DNA of 64,000 bases. Source: Crenobacter oryzisoli (lineage in GTDB: Bacteria > Pseudomonadota > Gammaproteobacteria > Burkholderiales > Chromobacteriaceae). A model generated the notes under the pieces. The model was not told the DNA's origin, searched no databases, and saw nothing but the letters and a program-made list of their open reading frames with translations. Shown here in pieces: positions 46,487 through 54,532 of this stretch. The DNA lies in NCBI RefSeq assembly GCF_030385785.1, contig NZ_JAUEDK010000006.1, positions 91,360-155,359 of the forward strand. The letters are read 5' to 3'. The first letter of the stretch is position 1. Every line of letters starts with the position of its first letter. The translations under genes were made by a program, and so were the position numbers.

Positions 46487-47506
46487 TCAGCCCTTCCGCG
46501 TGTCCAGCGCGGCACGCAGGCCTTCGCCGATGAAGATCAGTAGCAGCAGCGTCACCGTCAACACCAGAAAGGTCGACAGCGCGATCCACCAGGCATCGAG
46601 GTTGTCCTTACCCTGAGAAAGCAGCTCGCCAAGGCTCGGCGTGCTGGCCGGCACGCCGAGGCCGAGGAAGTCCAGACTGGTCAACGCCAGGATCGCGCCG
46701 CTGACGCGAAACGGCAGGAATGCCACCACCGGGGTCAAGCTATTGGGCAGCAGATGACGCCACATGATGCGCGGATTGGACAGCCCGAGCGCCCGCGCCG
46801 CCAGTGCGTATTCGGCCTGACGGTTTTTCAGGAACTCGGCACGCACGTAATCGGCGAGGCCCATCCAGCCGAACAAGGACAGCAACACCAAGAGCAAACC
46901 GAGGCTGGGGTTGAAGAACGACGACAGGATGATCAACAGATACAGCTCCGGCAACCCGCCCCAGATTTCTGACAAGCGCTGCAGCACCAGGTCGGTCCTG
47001 CCACCGAAGAAGCCCTGGATCGCACCGAGCAAGATGCCTATCAGTGTGCCCACCACCGTCAACACCAATGCAAACAGCACCGACAGCCTGAAGCCGTACA
47101 GCAGCCGGGCAAACACGTCGCGACCGCGATCGTCGGTACCTAGCAGATTGGCCTTCGACGGTGCAGCCGGGTTCGGCGTGGCAGTGAAGTTGTTCAGCGT
47201 GTTGTAGCTGTAGGGATTGGGCGCGTACACCGCCCAGTTGCCGTCGATCACGAAGCGGTGGCGGATATATGGGTCGAGATAATCGGTCGGCGTGTCGAAG
47301 TCGCCGCCGAACACGGTCTCGTTGTAGTCGAACAGGATCGGGTAATAGTTACGACCACCGTAATGGACGATCAACGGCTTGTCGTTGGACAAGACCTCGG
47401 CAAACAGCGAGACCGCGAACAGCACCGTGAAAACCCACAGGCTAATGTAGCCACGGCGATTCTGTTTGAAACGCCGCCAGGCACGGCGGCCAGGAGACAG
47501 GCTCAT
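46487..47506 (-). CDS. yejE: Peptide/microcin C ABC transporter permease YejE
   Basis: 339 aa, inner membrane. N-terminal span (about 19-38), a periplasmic loop (PLIVHYGGRNYYPILFDYNETVFG), then five spans with the permease EAA-like loop (ALGLSNPRIMWRHLLPNSLTPV). The long N-terminal loop distinguishes YejE from OppC. ATGA overlap with yejB. Confidence 0.94.
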   Translation of the reverse strand: MSLSPGRRAWRRFKQNRRGYISLWVFTVLFAVSLFAEVLSNDKPLIVHYGGRNYYPILFDYNETVFGGDFDTPTDYLDPYIRHRFVIDGNWAVYAPNPYSYNTLNNFTATPNPAAPSKANLLGTDDRGRDVFARLLYGFRLSVLFALVLTVVGTLIGILLGAIQGFFGGRTDLVLQRLSEIWGGLPELYLLIILSSFFNPSLGLLLVLLSLFGWMGLADYVRAEFLKNRQAEYALAARALGLSNPRIMWRHLLPNSLTPVVAFLPFRVSGAILALTSLDFLGLGVPASTPSLGELLSQGKDNLDAWWIALSTFLVLTVTLLLLIFIGEGLRAALDTRKG

Positions 47507-48555
47507 TGACCGCCCTCCTCATAGCTGACCCGCGGATCGATCCACAGATAGGAGAGGTCCGACAACAACTTGGCGGCCAGGCCCAGCAGCGTAAACACGT
47601 ACAACGAGCCCATCACCACCGGATAATCTCGGCGGATCACCGACTCGTACGACAACAGGCCCAGCCCGTCGAGCGAGAACAGCGTCTCGATCAGCAGACT
47701 ACCGGTGAAGAACGCACCGATGAACGCAGCAGGAAAGCCTGTCACCAGCGGGATCAGCGCGTTGCGGAACACATGCTTGTAAAGGATGGTGCGTTCGGCC
47801 AACCCCTTGGCCCGCGCGGTGTACACGTACTGGCGGCGGATTTCCTCGAGGAACACGTTCTTGGTCAACAGCGTCATCACCGCCAGATTGCCGACCACCG
47901 ACGCGGTGATTGGCAGAGTGATGTGCCACAGGTAGTCGGTGATCTTGTGCCACCACGGCAGCGTCGCCCAGTTGTCGCTGGTGAGGCCTCGCAACGGAAA
48001 CAGCTCGAAGAAGCTGCCACCGCCGAACAGCACCAGCAGCGCCACCCCAAGCACGAAGCCTGGAACCGCATAGCCGACCAGCACCAGCGTGCTGGAGACC
48101 AGATCGAAGGCGCTGCCGTCGCGCACTGCCTTGGCAATGCCTAGCGGAATGCACACCAAATAGGTGATGAAGAAGGTCCACAGCCCGATCGACATCGACA
48201 CCGGCAGCTTCGACACGATCAACTGGCCCACCGACTGGTGGTGGAAGAAGCTCTCGCCCAGATCGAAGCGGGCAAACCGCCAAACCATCTCGCCGAAGCG
48301 GGTCAACGGCGGCTTGTCGAAACCGTACAGCTTCTTCAACTGCTGGATCTCGTCCGGCGCAAGACCGGTCGCGCCCTTGATCAGCTGGGTACTCGCGACG
48401 GCAGTCTCGCCGGGCACGCCGCTTCGGGTCAGCTGCTGGACGATCTGCTCGACCGGCCCGCCGGGCACGAACTGGATGATCGCAAAAGTGATCGCCAGGA
48501 TGCCGACCAGCGTCGGGATCATCAGCAGCAGGCGTTTAACGATATAGCGCCACAT
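47503..48555 (-). CDS. yejB: Peptide/microcin C ABC transporter permease YejB
   Basis: 350 aa, six predicted spans, starting MWRYIVKRLLLMIPTLVGIL as in DppB/OppB-type permeases. Contains the QQLKKLYGFDKPPLTRF periplasmic stretch and the cytoplasmic coupling loop RAKGLAERTILYKHVFRNALIP. Starts 3 bp after the yejA stop. Confidence 0.94.
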   Translation of the reverse strand: MWRYIVKRLLLMIPTLVGILAITFAIIQFVPGGPVEQIVQQLTRSGVPGETAVASTQLIKGATGLAPDEIQQLKKLYGFDKPPLTRFGEMVWRFARFDLGESFFHHQSVGQLIVSKLPVSMSIGLWTFFITYLVCIPLGIAKAVRDGSAFDLVSSTLVLVGYAVPGFVLGVALLVLFGGGSFFELFPLRGLTSDNWATLPWWHKITDYLWHITLPITASVVGNLAVMTLLTKNVFLEEIRRQYVYTARAKGLAERTILYKHVFRNALIPLVTGFPAAFIGAFFTGSLLIETLFSLDGLGLLSYESVIRRDYPVVMGSLYVFTLLGLAAKLLSDLSYLWIDPRVSYEEGGQ

Positions 48556-48558
48556 GTT

Positions 48559-50376
48559 TCAACGCTCCTGCTTGGCGGCGGGTTTGGCCCACCAGGTTTC
48601 GATCGCCCAGCCGGTCGGGTCGTAGAACTTCGGCAAGATGGCCGGTTGGCCGAATCGGTTCCACCACGCGACGCGATGGTAGGGCAAATACCAGTTCGGA
48701 ACCACGTAATAGCCGGCACGCAGCACCCGGTCGAGCGCGCGGCTCGCTGCGACCAGTTGACGACGGTCGTCGAAATGCACAAAGTTCTGCAGCAAGGCGT
48801 CGACCGCCGGATCGCATAGCCCGGCCCAGTTGTTCGAGCCCGGCGTCCTGGCCGCCGCACAGCTGTGGAAGTTCAACTGCTCGTTACCGGGGCTCTGACT
48901 CGCACCGTACACCACCACCGTCATGTCGTAGGCGAAATCGTTGGTCCGACGCTGGAAGATTGCCGGGTCAACGACACGCACGTTCAGCGTGATGCCTATC
49001 TTGGCCAAATCCTTCTGCCATTTGGCGACGATGCGCTCATAGGCACGCGAAAACGCCAGGAATTCGAACACGAACGGCCGACCATTCTGGTCGACCAACC
49101 TGCCGCCCTCGTAGCGCCAGCCCGCCTTGAACAGCAGGCGTCGCGCAGCCTTCAGCTGTTCGCGATTACCAATCGAGAGATCGGTGACAGGCGGCACGAC
49201 AGCGGGGCCGAACACCTCCTGTGACAACGCCTTGCGCAGCGGCTCGAGCAGCGCCAGCTCGTCCGGCGTCGGCAGCCCGCTCGCCGCCAACTCGCTATTG
49301 GTGAAGTAGCTGGGGCTACGCCGGTATTGGCCGTAAAACAGCTGCTTGTTCACCCACTCGAAATCGAACGACTGCACCAACGCTTGGCGCACCCGACGAT
49401 CGTGGAACAAGGGGTTGCGCAGATTGAACACAAAGCCCTGCATACCGGCGCCGTTGCTGTGCGGTAGCTCTTTTTTCACGATCCGGCCGTCGTCGAATTT
49501 GCTGCCGCGGTAGCTGCGCGCCCAGTTCTTCGCCACGTTCTCAGACGCCAGATCGAACTCTCCGGCCTTGAATGCCTCGAGTCGGGCGGTATCGTCCTGA
49601 TAGTAGCGGAACACAATGCGGTCGAAGTTGTACATGCCGCGCCGGATCGGCAGGTTGGCGGCCCAATAGTGCAGGTCACGGGTGAATTCGGTGCGTTTGC
49701 CCAGATCGTACACCGCCAGCCGGTAAGGACCGGAGCCGACCGGCACACTGGTCGCTACATCCGCCAACGTCTTGCCCTTCGGGATCCACGAGCGCGCAAA
49801 TACCGGCAGCTGGCCGAGAATCATGTGCAGCTCGGCATTTTTGCGCTTGAAATCGAAGCGCACCCTACTCGCATCGAGCACCACCACGCGACTGACATCG
49901 GTCCAGTAAAAGCGATAGTTGGGGCTGGCTGCAGGATCGCGCGTCAGCGTGTTGAACGAAAACGCCACATCGGCGGCAGTGATCCGCTCCCCATTCTGGA
50001 AACGCGCCTTCGGGTTGATATGAAAGGTGACCGACAGGCCATCCGGCGCCAGCGCCTCATCGTCGGCGATCAGCCCGTACTGGGAAAAAGGCTCGTCCGA
50101 GCTCTGCGCCATCAACGTCTCGAGCACCAGCGCGCCGACACCGGACTCCTTGTCGCCCTTCAGCGTAAACGGGTTGAGCGTATCGAAGCTGCCTATCGCC
50201 GGCAGCACCAGCCGCCCGCCCTTAGGGGCTTCAGGGTTCACATAGTCGAAGTGCGCGAAGTTAGGCGGGTACTTCGGCGCATAACCGAGCGCAATCGCCG
50301 GCGCCGCCACCGCAGGCAGCGCACACAGTGCGACCAACAGCCCGGCCACCAGCCGGCACCATCCCCTTTTGACCAC
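48559..50376 (-). CDS. yejA: Peptide/microcin C ABC transporter substrate-binding protein YejA
   Basis: 605 aa. Signal peptide 1-24 (cut after AVAA), then an SBP_bac_5 fold (FDYVNPEAPKGGRLVLPAIGSFDTLNPFT, typical of YejA). Binds oligopeptides or peptide-nucleotide antibiotics such as microcin C for import through YejBEF. First gene of the operon, divergent from fabI, the same neighbourhood as the fabI-npp locus of Pseudomonas. Confidence 0.94.
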   Translation of the reverse strand: MVKRGWCRLVAGLLVALCALPAVAAPAIALGYAPKYPPNFAHFDYVNPEAPKGGRLVLPAIGSFDTLNPFTLKGDKESGVGALVLETLMAQSSDEPFSQYGLIADDEALAPDGLSVTFHINPKARFQNGERITAADVAFSFNTLTRDPAASPNYRFYWTDVSRVVVLDASRVRFDFKRKNAELHMILGQLPVFARSWIPKGKTLADVATSVPVGSGPYRLAVYDLGKRTEFTRDLHYWAANLPIRRGMYNFDRIVFRYYQDDTARLEAFKAGEFDLASENVAKNWARSYRGSKFDDGRIVKKELPHSNGAGMQGFVFNLRNPLFHDRRVRQALVQSFDFEWVNKQLFYGQYRRSPSYFTNSELAASGLPTPDELALLEPLRKALSQEVFGPAVVPPVTDLSIGNREQLKAARRLLFKAGWRYEGGRLVDQNGRPFVFEFLAFSRAYERIVAKWQKDLAKIGITLNVRVVDPAIFQRRTNDFAYDMTVVVYGASQSPGNEQLNFHSCAAARTPGSNNWAGLCDPAVDALLQNFVHFDDRRQLVAASRALDRVLRAGYYVVPNWYLPYHRVAWWNRFGQPAILPKFYDPTGWAIETWWAKPAAKQER

Positions 50377-50505
50377 AGCGATTCCTCAGTCCAGTTCCCG
50401 CATAGGATTTCTTTTAGTTTGATTGCACCCGCATCGGATACAAGCCGATTGTGCCGCAAAGTGCCGGGGCTTGCCCGACAACAAGTGCATTGGCGACAGT
50501 TCGGC

Positions 50506-50511
50506 TATAAT
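50506..50511 (+). promoter_or_regulatory. -10 element of fabI
   Basis: A perfect TATAAT 32 bp before the fabI start codon. No good -35 is seen at 16-18 bp upstream; the preceding GGC is not an extended -10. Confidence 0.55.
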
Positions 50512-50543
50512 GCCCGGCTATTTCCACCAAGAAGGACTGACAG

Positions 50544-51335
50544 ATGGGTTTCCTGCAAGGCAAGAAGATTCTCATCACCGGCATGATTTCCGACCGGTCG
50601 ATCGCCTACGGCATTGCCAAGGCCTGTCACCGTGAAGGCGCCGAACTGGCGTTCACCTACGTGGTGGACAAGCTGGAAGACCGCGTGCGCAAGATGGCCG
50701 CCGACTTCGGCTCCGAGCTGGTTTTCCGCTGTGACGTGCAGAACGATGCCGAGATCGACCAGCTGTTCGTCGATCTGGGCCAAAAATGGGACGGCCTGGA
50801 CGGCCTGGTACACGCCATCGCCTTCGCCCCGCGCGAAGCACTGAATGGCGACTTCCTCGACTCGCTGTCGCGCGAAGCATTCCAGGTCGCCCACGACGTG
50901 TCCGCCTACAGCTTCCCGGCGCTCGCGAAAGCCGCACGCCCGATGATGAAGGGCCGTAACAGCGCCCTGCTGACGCTATCCTACCTGGGTGCGGTGCGCG
51001 CCATCCCGAACTACAACGTGATGGGCCTCGCTAAGGCCAGCCTGGAAGCGTCGGTACGCTTCACCGCCAGCGCGGTCGGCAAGGACGGCATCCGTTGCAA
51101 CGGCATCTCGGCCGGCCCGATCAAGACACTGGCAGCCTCCGGCATCGCCGGCTTCGGCAAGCTCCTGTCGCACGTCGCCCACGACGCCCCGCTGCGCCGC
51201 AACGTGACCACCGAAGAAGTCGGCAACGCCGCTGCCTTCCTGCTGTCCGACCTGGCGTCGGGCATCACCGGTGAAATCACCTACGTCGATGCCGGCTACA
51301 GCATCAACGCACTGAATGTGGAAGAGGCCGAATAA
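50544..51335 (+). CDS. fabI: Enoyl-[acyl-carrier-protein] reductase (NADH)
   Basis: 263 aa. Reduces trans-2-enoyl-ACP in fatty acid elongation. SDR fold with the catalytic pair Y157 and K164 (YNVMGLAK) and [25 protein letters not shown] is the substrate-loop region. Residue 93, Gly in E. coli (HSIGFAP), is Ala here (HAIAFAP); this is a position where E. coli substitutions give triclosan resistance. AAGGA ribosome site 10 bp upstream. Single gene, divergent from yejA. Confidence 0.96.
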   Translation: MGFLQGKKILITGMISDRSIAYGIAKACHREGAELAFTYVVDKLEDRVRKMAADFGSELVFRCDVQNDAEIDQLFVDLGQKWDGLDGLVHAIAFAPREALNGDFLDSLSREAFQVAHDVSAYSFPALAKAARPMMKGRNSALLTLSYLGAVRAIPNYNVMGLAKASLEASVRFTASAVGKDGIRCNGISAGPIKTLAASGIAGFGKLLSHVAHDAPLRRNVTTEEVGNAAAFLLSDLASGITGEITYVDAGYSINALNVEEAE

Positions 51336-51729
51336 GCCCAGTTGTGTAGGGGTGCAGAGTTATTGAAAATTCGACCGTCCCTTTCACCGACTGCATAAAG
51401 CGTTAAAAAGCGGTCCGTTACTCAAATGGGCCGCTTAGCCGAACTTGGGGCATCGCCACTCCCGTGGTCGATGCCCCTCTCTTTTGTATTCACCCCTATC
51501 CTCGCGTTCTTAACTCAGAACTCAAGTCCTGCCATTCACAGCGCGGCAATCTGGGCATTACCCCACCCTCTCTCCAAACTTCAGCCGCCGAAAACCCCGT
51601 TTTTGGGATGATTTCAACTGAATCAGTTTTACCTAGCCAGCCTAAAGCTCCATTCGAGGCATTGGAATGGCACCACACGCAACATAACCCATACAGCATA
51701 TTAGTATTTACGCCACATACTAATTCTTA
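51336..51729. other. Intergenic region after fabI holding the first copy of the 120-bp repeat
   Basis: After a short spacer the stretch consists of the 120-bp repeat (51410-51529) and about 200 bp of AT-richer sequence without a recognisable gene. Open frames on both strands here have unlikely composition; one ends in DLSSELRTRG, encoded by the repeat itself. Confidence 0.6.
51410..51529. repeat. 120-bp direct repeat, copy 1 (hairpin-bearing)
   Basis: Matches 53754-53873 over its whole 120-bp length with about 10 differences and no gaps by eye. It begins with a hairpin (AAGCGGTCC / GGGCCGCTT, 51408-51436) and contains a stronger one, GGGGCATCG-CCAC-TCCC-GTGG-T-CGATGCCCC (51447-51477), followed by a T-rich stretch. 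It may end the fabI transcript. Confidence 0.85.
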
Positions 51730-53397
51730 TTACATACTCCTATCCAAGGACCATGACCGTATAGCAACAGGGGCAGAGGCATTCATTCTGAAGGACAGCC
51801 GTAGCTTGTCAGCCTGAGCGGCGTACTCGCCAACAAAGTCTTGGATCGGCATCGGTCTTGCAAAGTAATACCCTTGACCATACTCCACCCCCATCTTACG
51901 AAGCTGCTCGGCCTGCTGTGCGTTCTCGATGCCCTCGGCAACAACTTGCGAGCCGATCGCTCGGGCGATGCCGATGATCTCGGGAATCAGACTGGAGCGC
52001 AGCGAGTCGTCCTCCATTTCAAAGATAAAGGAACGGTCGATCTTGAGCAGGTCCGGCGCCAACCTTTTAACGCGCCCCAGGTTGGAGTAGCCCGTGCCGA
52101 AATCATCCACTGACACCCGGTAGCCGCTCTGCTTGAGCCGGGCGATTTCCCGAATAACAGATTCGTCGTAGCTCTGTTCGATCACTTCGAAGTCAATCTG
52201 AAAGTCGTCGCGCCATGTGGCCGCAAGATGGGACTGCACGAAGTCATTGATCCGGTTGAAACTGATGTTTTCTGGAAACAGGTTGAAAGCGATCTTGAAG
52301 CCGGAGGTAGGCGGCATGGCGCCAGCCAGTTCCTTCAGTCCCTTTTCGATTACCCCAGCATCCAGTTGCCAGGCTAGTTTTTGTTCAAGAATGGCCGGTA
52401 TCGCTTGATCGGGGGGGACGAGGTCCGCTCCATCGCGTAGTCGCATCAATACTTCACAGCCTACCCAGTGACGGGTAGAGAGGTCGATGATCGGCTGGTA
52501 GAGGCACAGGATGCCCCCCTCTCTCAGCAGCAAGTGGACCCGGGCACTGACTTCTTTTTGCTTTTTCAGTGTGGGCATGACCAATGCGGTAATCAGCAGA
52601 CCAAGCAGCGCTGACAAGGAGACAAGGAAGGAGGCTAGCGGAGCCTGGGCCACAATGACTTCAGTCAACGTCCGGTATGACTGAAGAACCCAAGGCGTGC
52701 CCTTGACGTAGTCCGTTCGCACAAAGGCACGCTGCCGCCAATCGTAGCCTTCTGTTGGATGACTAGAGGCGCTTTGTTCGTTGAAGTAGCGCTGCCAAGG
52801 TAAGTTCGTGCGCGAGCTGATAAAGACCGGCGTGGGTAGGGAGTCAGCCAGTTGCAAACCGAGAATGTCCATGCCGCCGAGGAGTGAGGAGATGGCGTCT
52901 TGGTTGATAGCGACGTTGAAGCGTCCCTGCCGCACGACCATCGCGTGGTATTGCCCGCTTCCTAGCAGAATGGGAATGTCGAACCAAATGGACTGATCCA
53001 CACCGTTGCGGATCTCGCGCAGGGAGGGAGTGGGAGTGTCGAATGGCGTCAGGAAACGGCCTTCCGTTGTGCTGCAGATTAACCGGTTCTGATCGTCGTA
53101 GATGCCAATGTCACGGATGAAGCGGGTAGAGAACAACACCGTGCGCAGGTGCACCAAGTTGGAGTCGACGCAATCGGGACGATATTGCTGGTTCAGTCTG
53201 CCAAGGGTTGCTTCGTTCTCGACACTGATTGACCGAATGAGCGTCGCCATCTGCTCATGCACCTTGGCCATACTGTTCTGCTCGTTAACCGCGATGAACA
53301 GAAGAGAGGCGCCAATACAGATCCAAAAGGACGCCATGCCGATGGCGATGCCGTATGGTGTTGCAAGGGTGCCAATGTGCTTTCTGAACCGGTTCAT
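51730..53397 (-). CDS. EAL-domain cyclic-di-GMP phosphodiesterase with periplasmic CSS-type sensor
   Basis: 555 aa from the ATG at 53397 (AGGGG 8 bp upstream); a GTG at 53406 would add three residues. Two membrane spans (about 16-38 and 255-275) enclose a periplasmic CSS-like domain with two cysteines (RPDCVDSN and LICSTTEG). The EAL domain occupies about 290-535 with EVL (CEVLMRL), the metal/catalytic residues in FNLFPENIS, DFEVIEQS, DDFGTGYS, LLKIDRSF and AEGIEN all present, so catalysis is expected. It should hydrolyse c-di-GMP in response to periplasmic redox state. The gene is bracketed by 120-bp direct repeats. Confidence 0.92.
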   Translation of the reverse strand: MNRFRKHIGTLATPYGIAIGMASFWICIGASLLFIAVNEQNSMAKVHEQMATLIRSISVENEATLGRLNQQYRPDCVDSNLVHLRTVLFSTRFIRDIGIYDDQNRLICSTTEGRFLTPFDTPTPSLREIRNGVDQSIWFDIPILLGSGQYHAMVVRQGRFNVAINQDAISSLLGGMDILGLQLADSLPTPVFISSRTNLPWQRYFNEQSASSHPTEGYDWRQRAFVRTDYVKGTPWVLQSYRTLTEVIVAQAPLASFLVSLSALLGLLITALVMPTLKKQKEVSARVHLLLREGGILCLYQPIIDLSTRHWVGCEVLMRLRDGADLVPPDQAIPAILEQKLAWQLDAGVIEKGLKELAGAMPPTSGFKIAFNLFPENISFNRINDFVQSHLAATWRDDFQIDFEVIEQSYDESVIREIARLKQSGYRVSVDDFGTGYSNLGRVKRLAPDLLKIDRSFIFEMEDDSLRSSLIPEIIGIARAIGSQVVAEGIENAQQAEQLRKMGVEYGQGYYFARPMPIQDFVGEYAAQADKLRLSFRMNASAPVAIRSWSLDRSM

Positions 53398-53548
53398 AGG
53401 TTGCACCCCTACCGACTTGTTATGTCCCCCTCATTTTCTAGAGAACGCGTTACCGTTTTTTTAAGATTTATTTACGCTCCCCGAAGCGCGTCGATTCCGA
53501 CGCGTCTGCCCTGCTGCGCAGGCCGTATCTGTCCAGATTCGTCTTCTA

Positions 53549-53557
53549 GGACTAGTC
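53549..53557. promoter_or_regulatory. Third GGACTAGTC palindrome, upstream of the EAL gene
   Basis: Identical 9-bp core to the two sites in the GntR/ABC intergenic region. About 150 bp upstream of the EAL start. It could be a GntR-family operator or chance (a given 9-bp palindrome is expected about 0.25 times in 64 kb). Confidence 0.35.
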
Positions 53558-53623
53558 ATGGGCAGAAGGAGGAATCCCTTCACGCCTGTGGGTCAAGCGC
53601 AACAAAAAACCGCCAGAAGGCGG

Positions 53624-53745
53624 TAATGCCGTTCACTTAAGCCGTTCAGTCCGGATTTTAGCTTCGAAGAACGCTTGGAAGTAACAAAAAAGCACCGTTT
53701 TTCCACCTTGGTGGGCGGTGCTTTTTCCTTAAGTGAACGGCATTA
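53624..53745. mobile_element. 122-bp IS4-type miniature inverted-repeat element with 12-bp target duplication
   Basis: Perfect 18-bp terminal inverted repeats, TAATGCCGTTCACTTAAG (53624-53641) and its complement (53728-53745), closely resembling the recalled IS4 end sequence. Flanked by a perfect 12-bp direct repeat GCCAGAAGGCGG (53612-53623 and 53746-53757). It carries no transposase; inside is a strong bidirectional terminator (53687-53726). It inserted into a CCGCC-agaa-GGCGG hairpin next to the second 120-bp repeat. Confidence 0.92.
53687..53726. terminator. Bidirectional terminator inside the miniature element
   Basis: AAAAAGCACCG (53687-53697) pairs with CGGTGCTTTTT (53716-53726); the loop contains a second CCACC/GGTGG stem. 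It will terminate transcription from either side wherever the element inserts, and here it separates the EAL gene from the ABC/HAD operon. Confidence 0.88.
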
Positions 53746-53753
53746 GCCAGAAG

Positions 53754-53873
53754 GCGGTCCGTTACTCAAGTGGGTCTCTTAGTCGAACTTGGGGCATCGC
53801 CACTCCCGTGGCCGATGCCCCACTCTTTTGTATTCATCCCTACCCGCGCGTTCTTAGCTCAGAACTCAAGTCC
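53754..53873. repeat. 120-bp direct repeat, copy 2, overlapping the 3' end of the HAD gene
   Basis: Same length as copy 1 and about 92% identical. The large hairpin is at 53791-53821. The last part of the repeat is read as the C-terminal residues DLSSELRTRG and the stop codon of the HAD phosphatase gene on the minus strand. The first bases overlap the target duplication of the miniature element. Confidence 0.85.
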
Positions 53874-54532
53874 GCGTTTTCGTGTTGCCAAGTCAGCTCA
53901 GCCCATAGCCTGCGAGTTGCTTCCTGCCGTAAGGTATTATCCGGATTCACTACATGCGGCTTGTCCACGGCGCGTAGCAGCGGAATATCGTTGAGCGAGT
54001 CGCTGTAGCCATAGCTGCCGGCCAGCGTTTCACCGTGCTGTTCGAGCCAGGCGTGCAGCCGGCTGACCTTGCCCTCGCGGTAGCTCAGTACGCCGCAGGT
54101 GCGACCGGTGTAGACGCCACCCTCCAGCTCCAGCTGAATTCCAATGGCGTCTGCCACGCCTAAGCGCTGAGCGATTGGCCCGACCAAGTGCTCGCCGGTG
54201 GCCGAGATGACCAAGAGCCGATCGCCACGCTCGCGGTGCCGCTCAAGCTGGCGCCACGCCTGCGGAAAGATACGCGGCACGATCTCCTCTTCAATGAAAC
54301 GGTCGACCCAGTGTTTGACCTCGGCATGCGTCATACCGCATAGCGGCGTCAAGGTGTAATCCATATAGTCTTCCATGGCCAAGTCGCCGGCGTAATAAGC
54401 GCGCAGCAACTCGGCCTCGTACGGCAGCATCTCGGCCGGTGCCAAGCCATGCGCCACCTGGTAGCGCAACCATAGATTGGAGCTGTCGCCGTCGACCAGC
54501 GTATCGTCCATGTCGAAAATCGCCAAAGCCAT
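53840..54532 (-). CDS. HAD-IB family phosphatase (SerB-like) with repeat-derived C-terminus
   Basis: 230 aa. Haloacid-dehalogenase fold, subfamily IB: nucleophile loop FDMDDTLVDGDSS (D7, D9), motif II LVISATGEHL, motif III Lys in REGKVSRL, motif IV YGYSDSLNDIPLL. Hydrolyses phosphomonoesters; substrate unknown. It starts 1 bp after the stop of the ABC ATPase gene, so it is the last gene of the importer operon and probably dephosphorylates the imported compound or a metabolite of it. The final ten residues come from the 120-bp repeat, so the original C-terminus may have been replaced. Confidence 0.88.
   Translation of the reverse strand: MALAIFDMDDTLVDGDSSNLWLRYQVAHGLAPAEMLPYEAELLRAYYAGDLAMEDYMDYTLTPLCGMTHAEVKHWVDRFIEEEIVPRIFPQAWRQLERHRERGDRLLVISATGEHLVGPIAQRLGVADAIGIQLELEGGVYTGRTCGVLSYREGKVSRLHAWLEQHGETLAGSYGYSDSLNDIPLLRAVDKPHVVNPDNTLRQEATRRLWAELTWQHENADLSSELRTRG

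Larger units (their letters stand above)
53407..53839. other. Intergenic region between the EAL gene and the HAD phosphatase gene: miniature element and second repeat copy
   Basis: It contains the EAL 5' region, a GGACTAGTC site (53549-53557) like those flanking the GntR promoter region, a 122-bp IS4-type miniature element with target duplication, and most of the second 120-bp repeat. No gene is seen. Confidence 0.7.

Noticed and set aside
51464..51817. 117-codon frame after fabI
   Set aside because: Its first part is the 120-bp repeat read through, and it runs into the EAL gene antisense; no ribosome site or motif.
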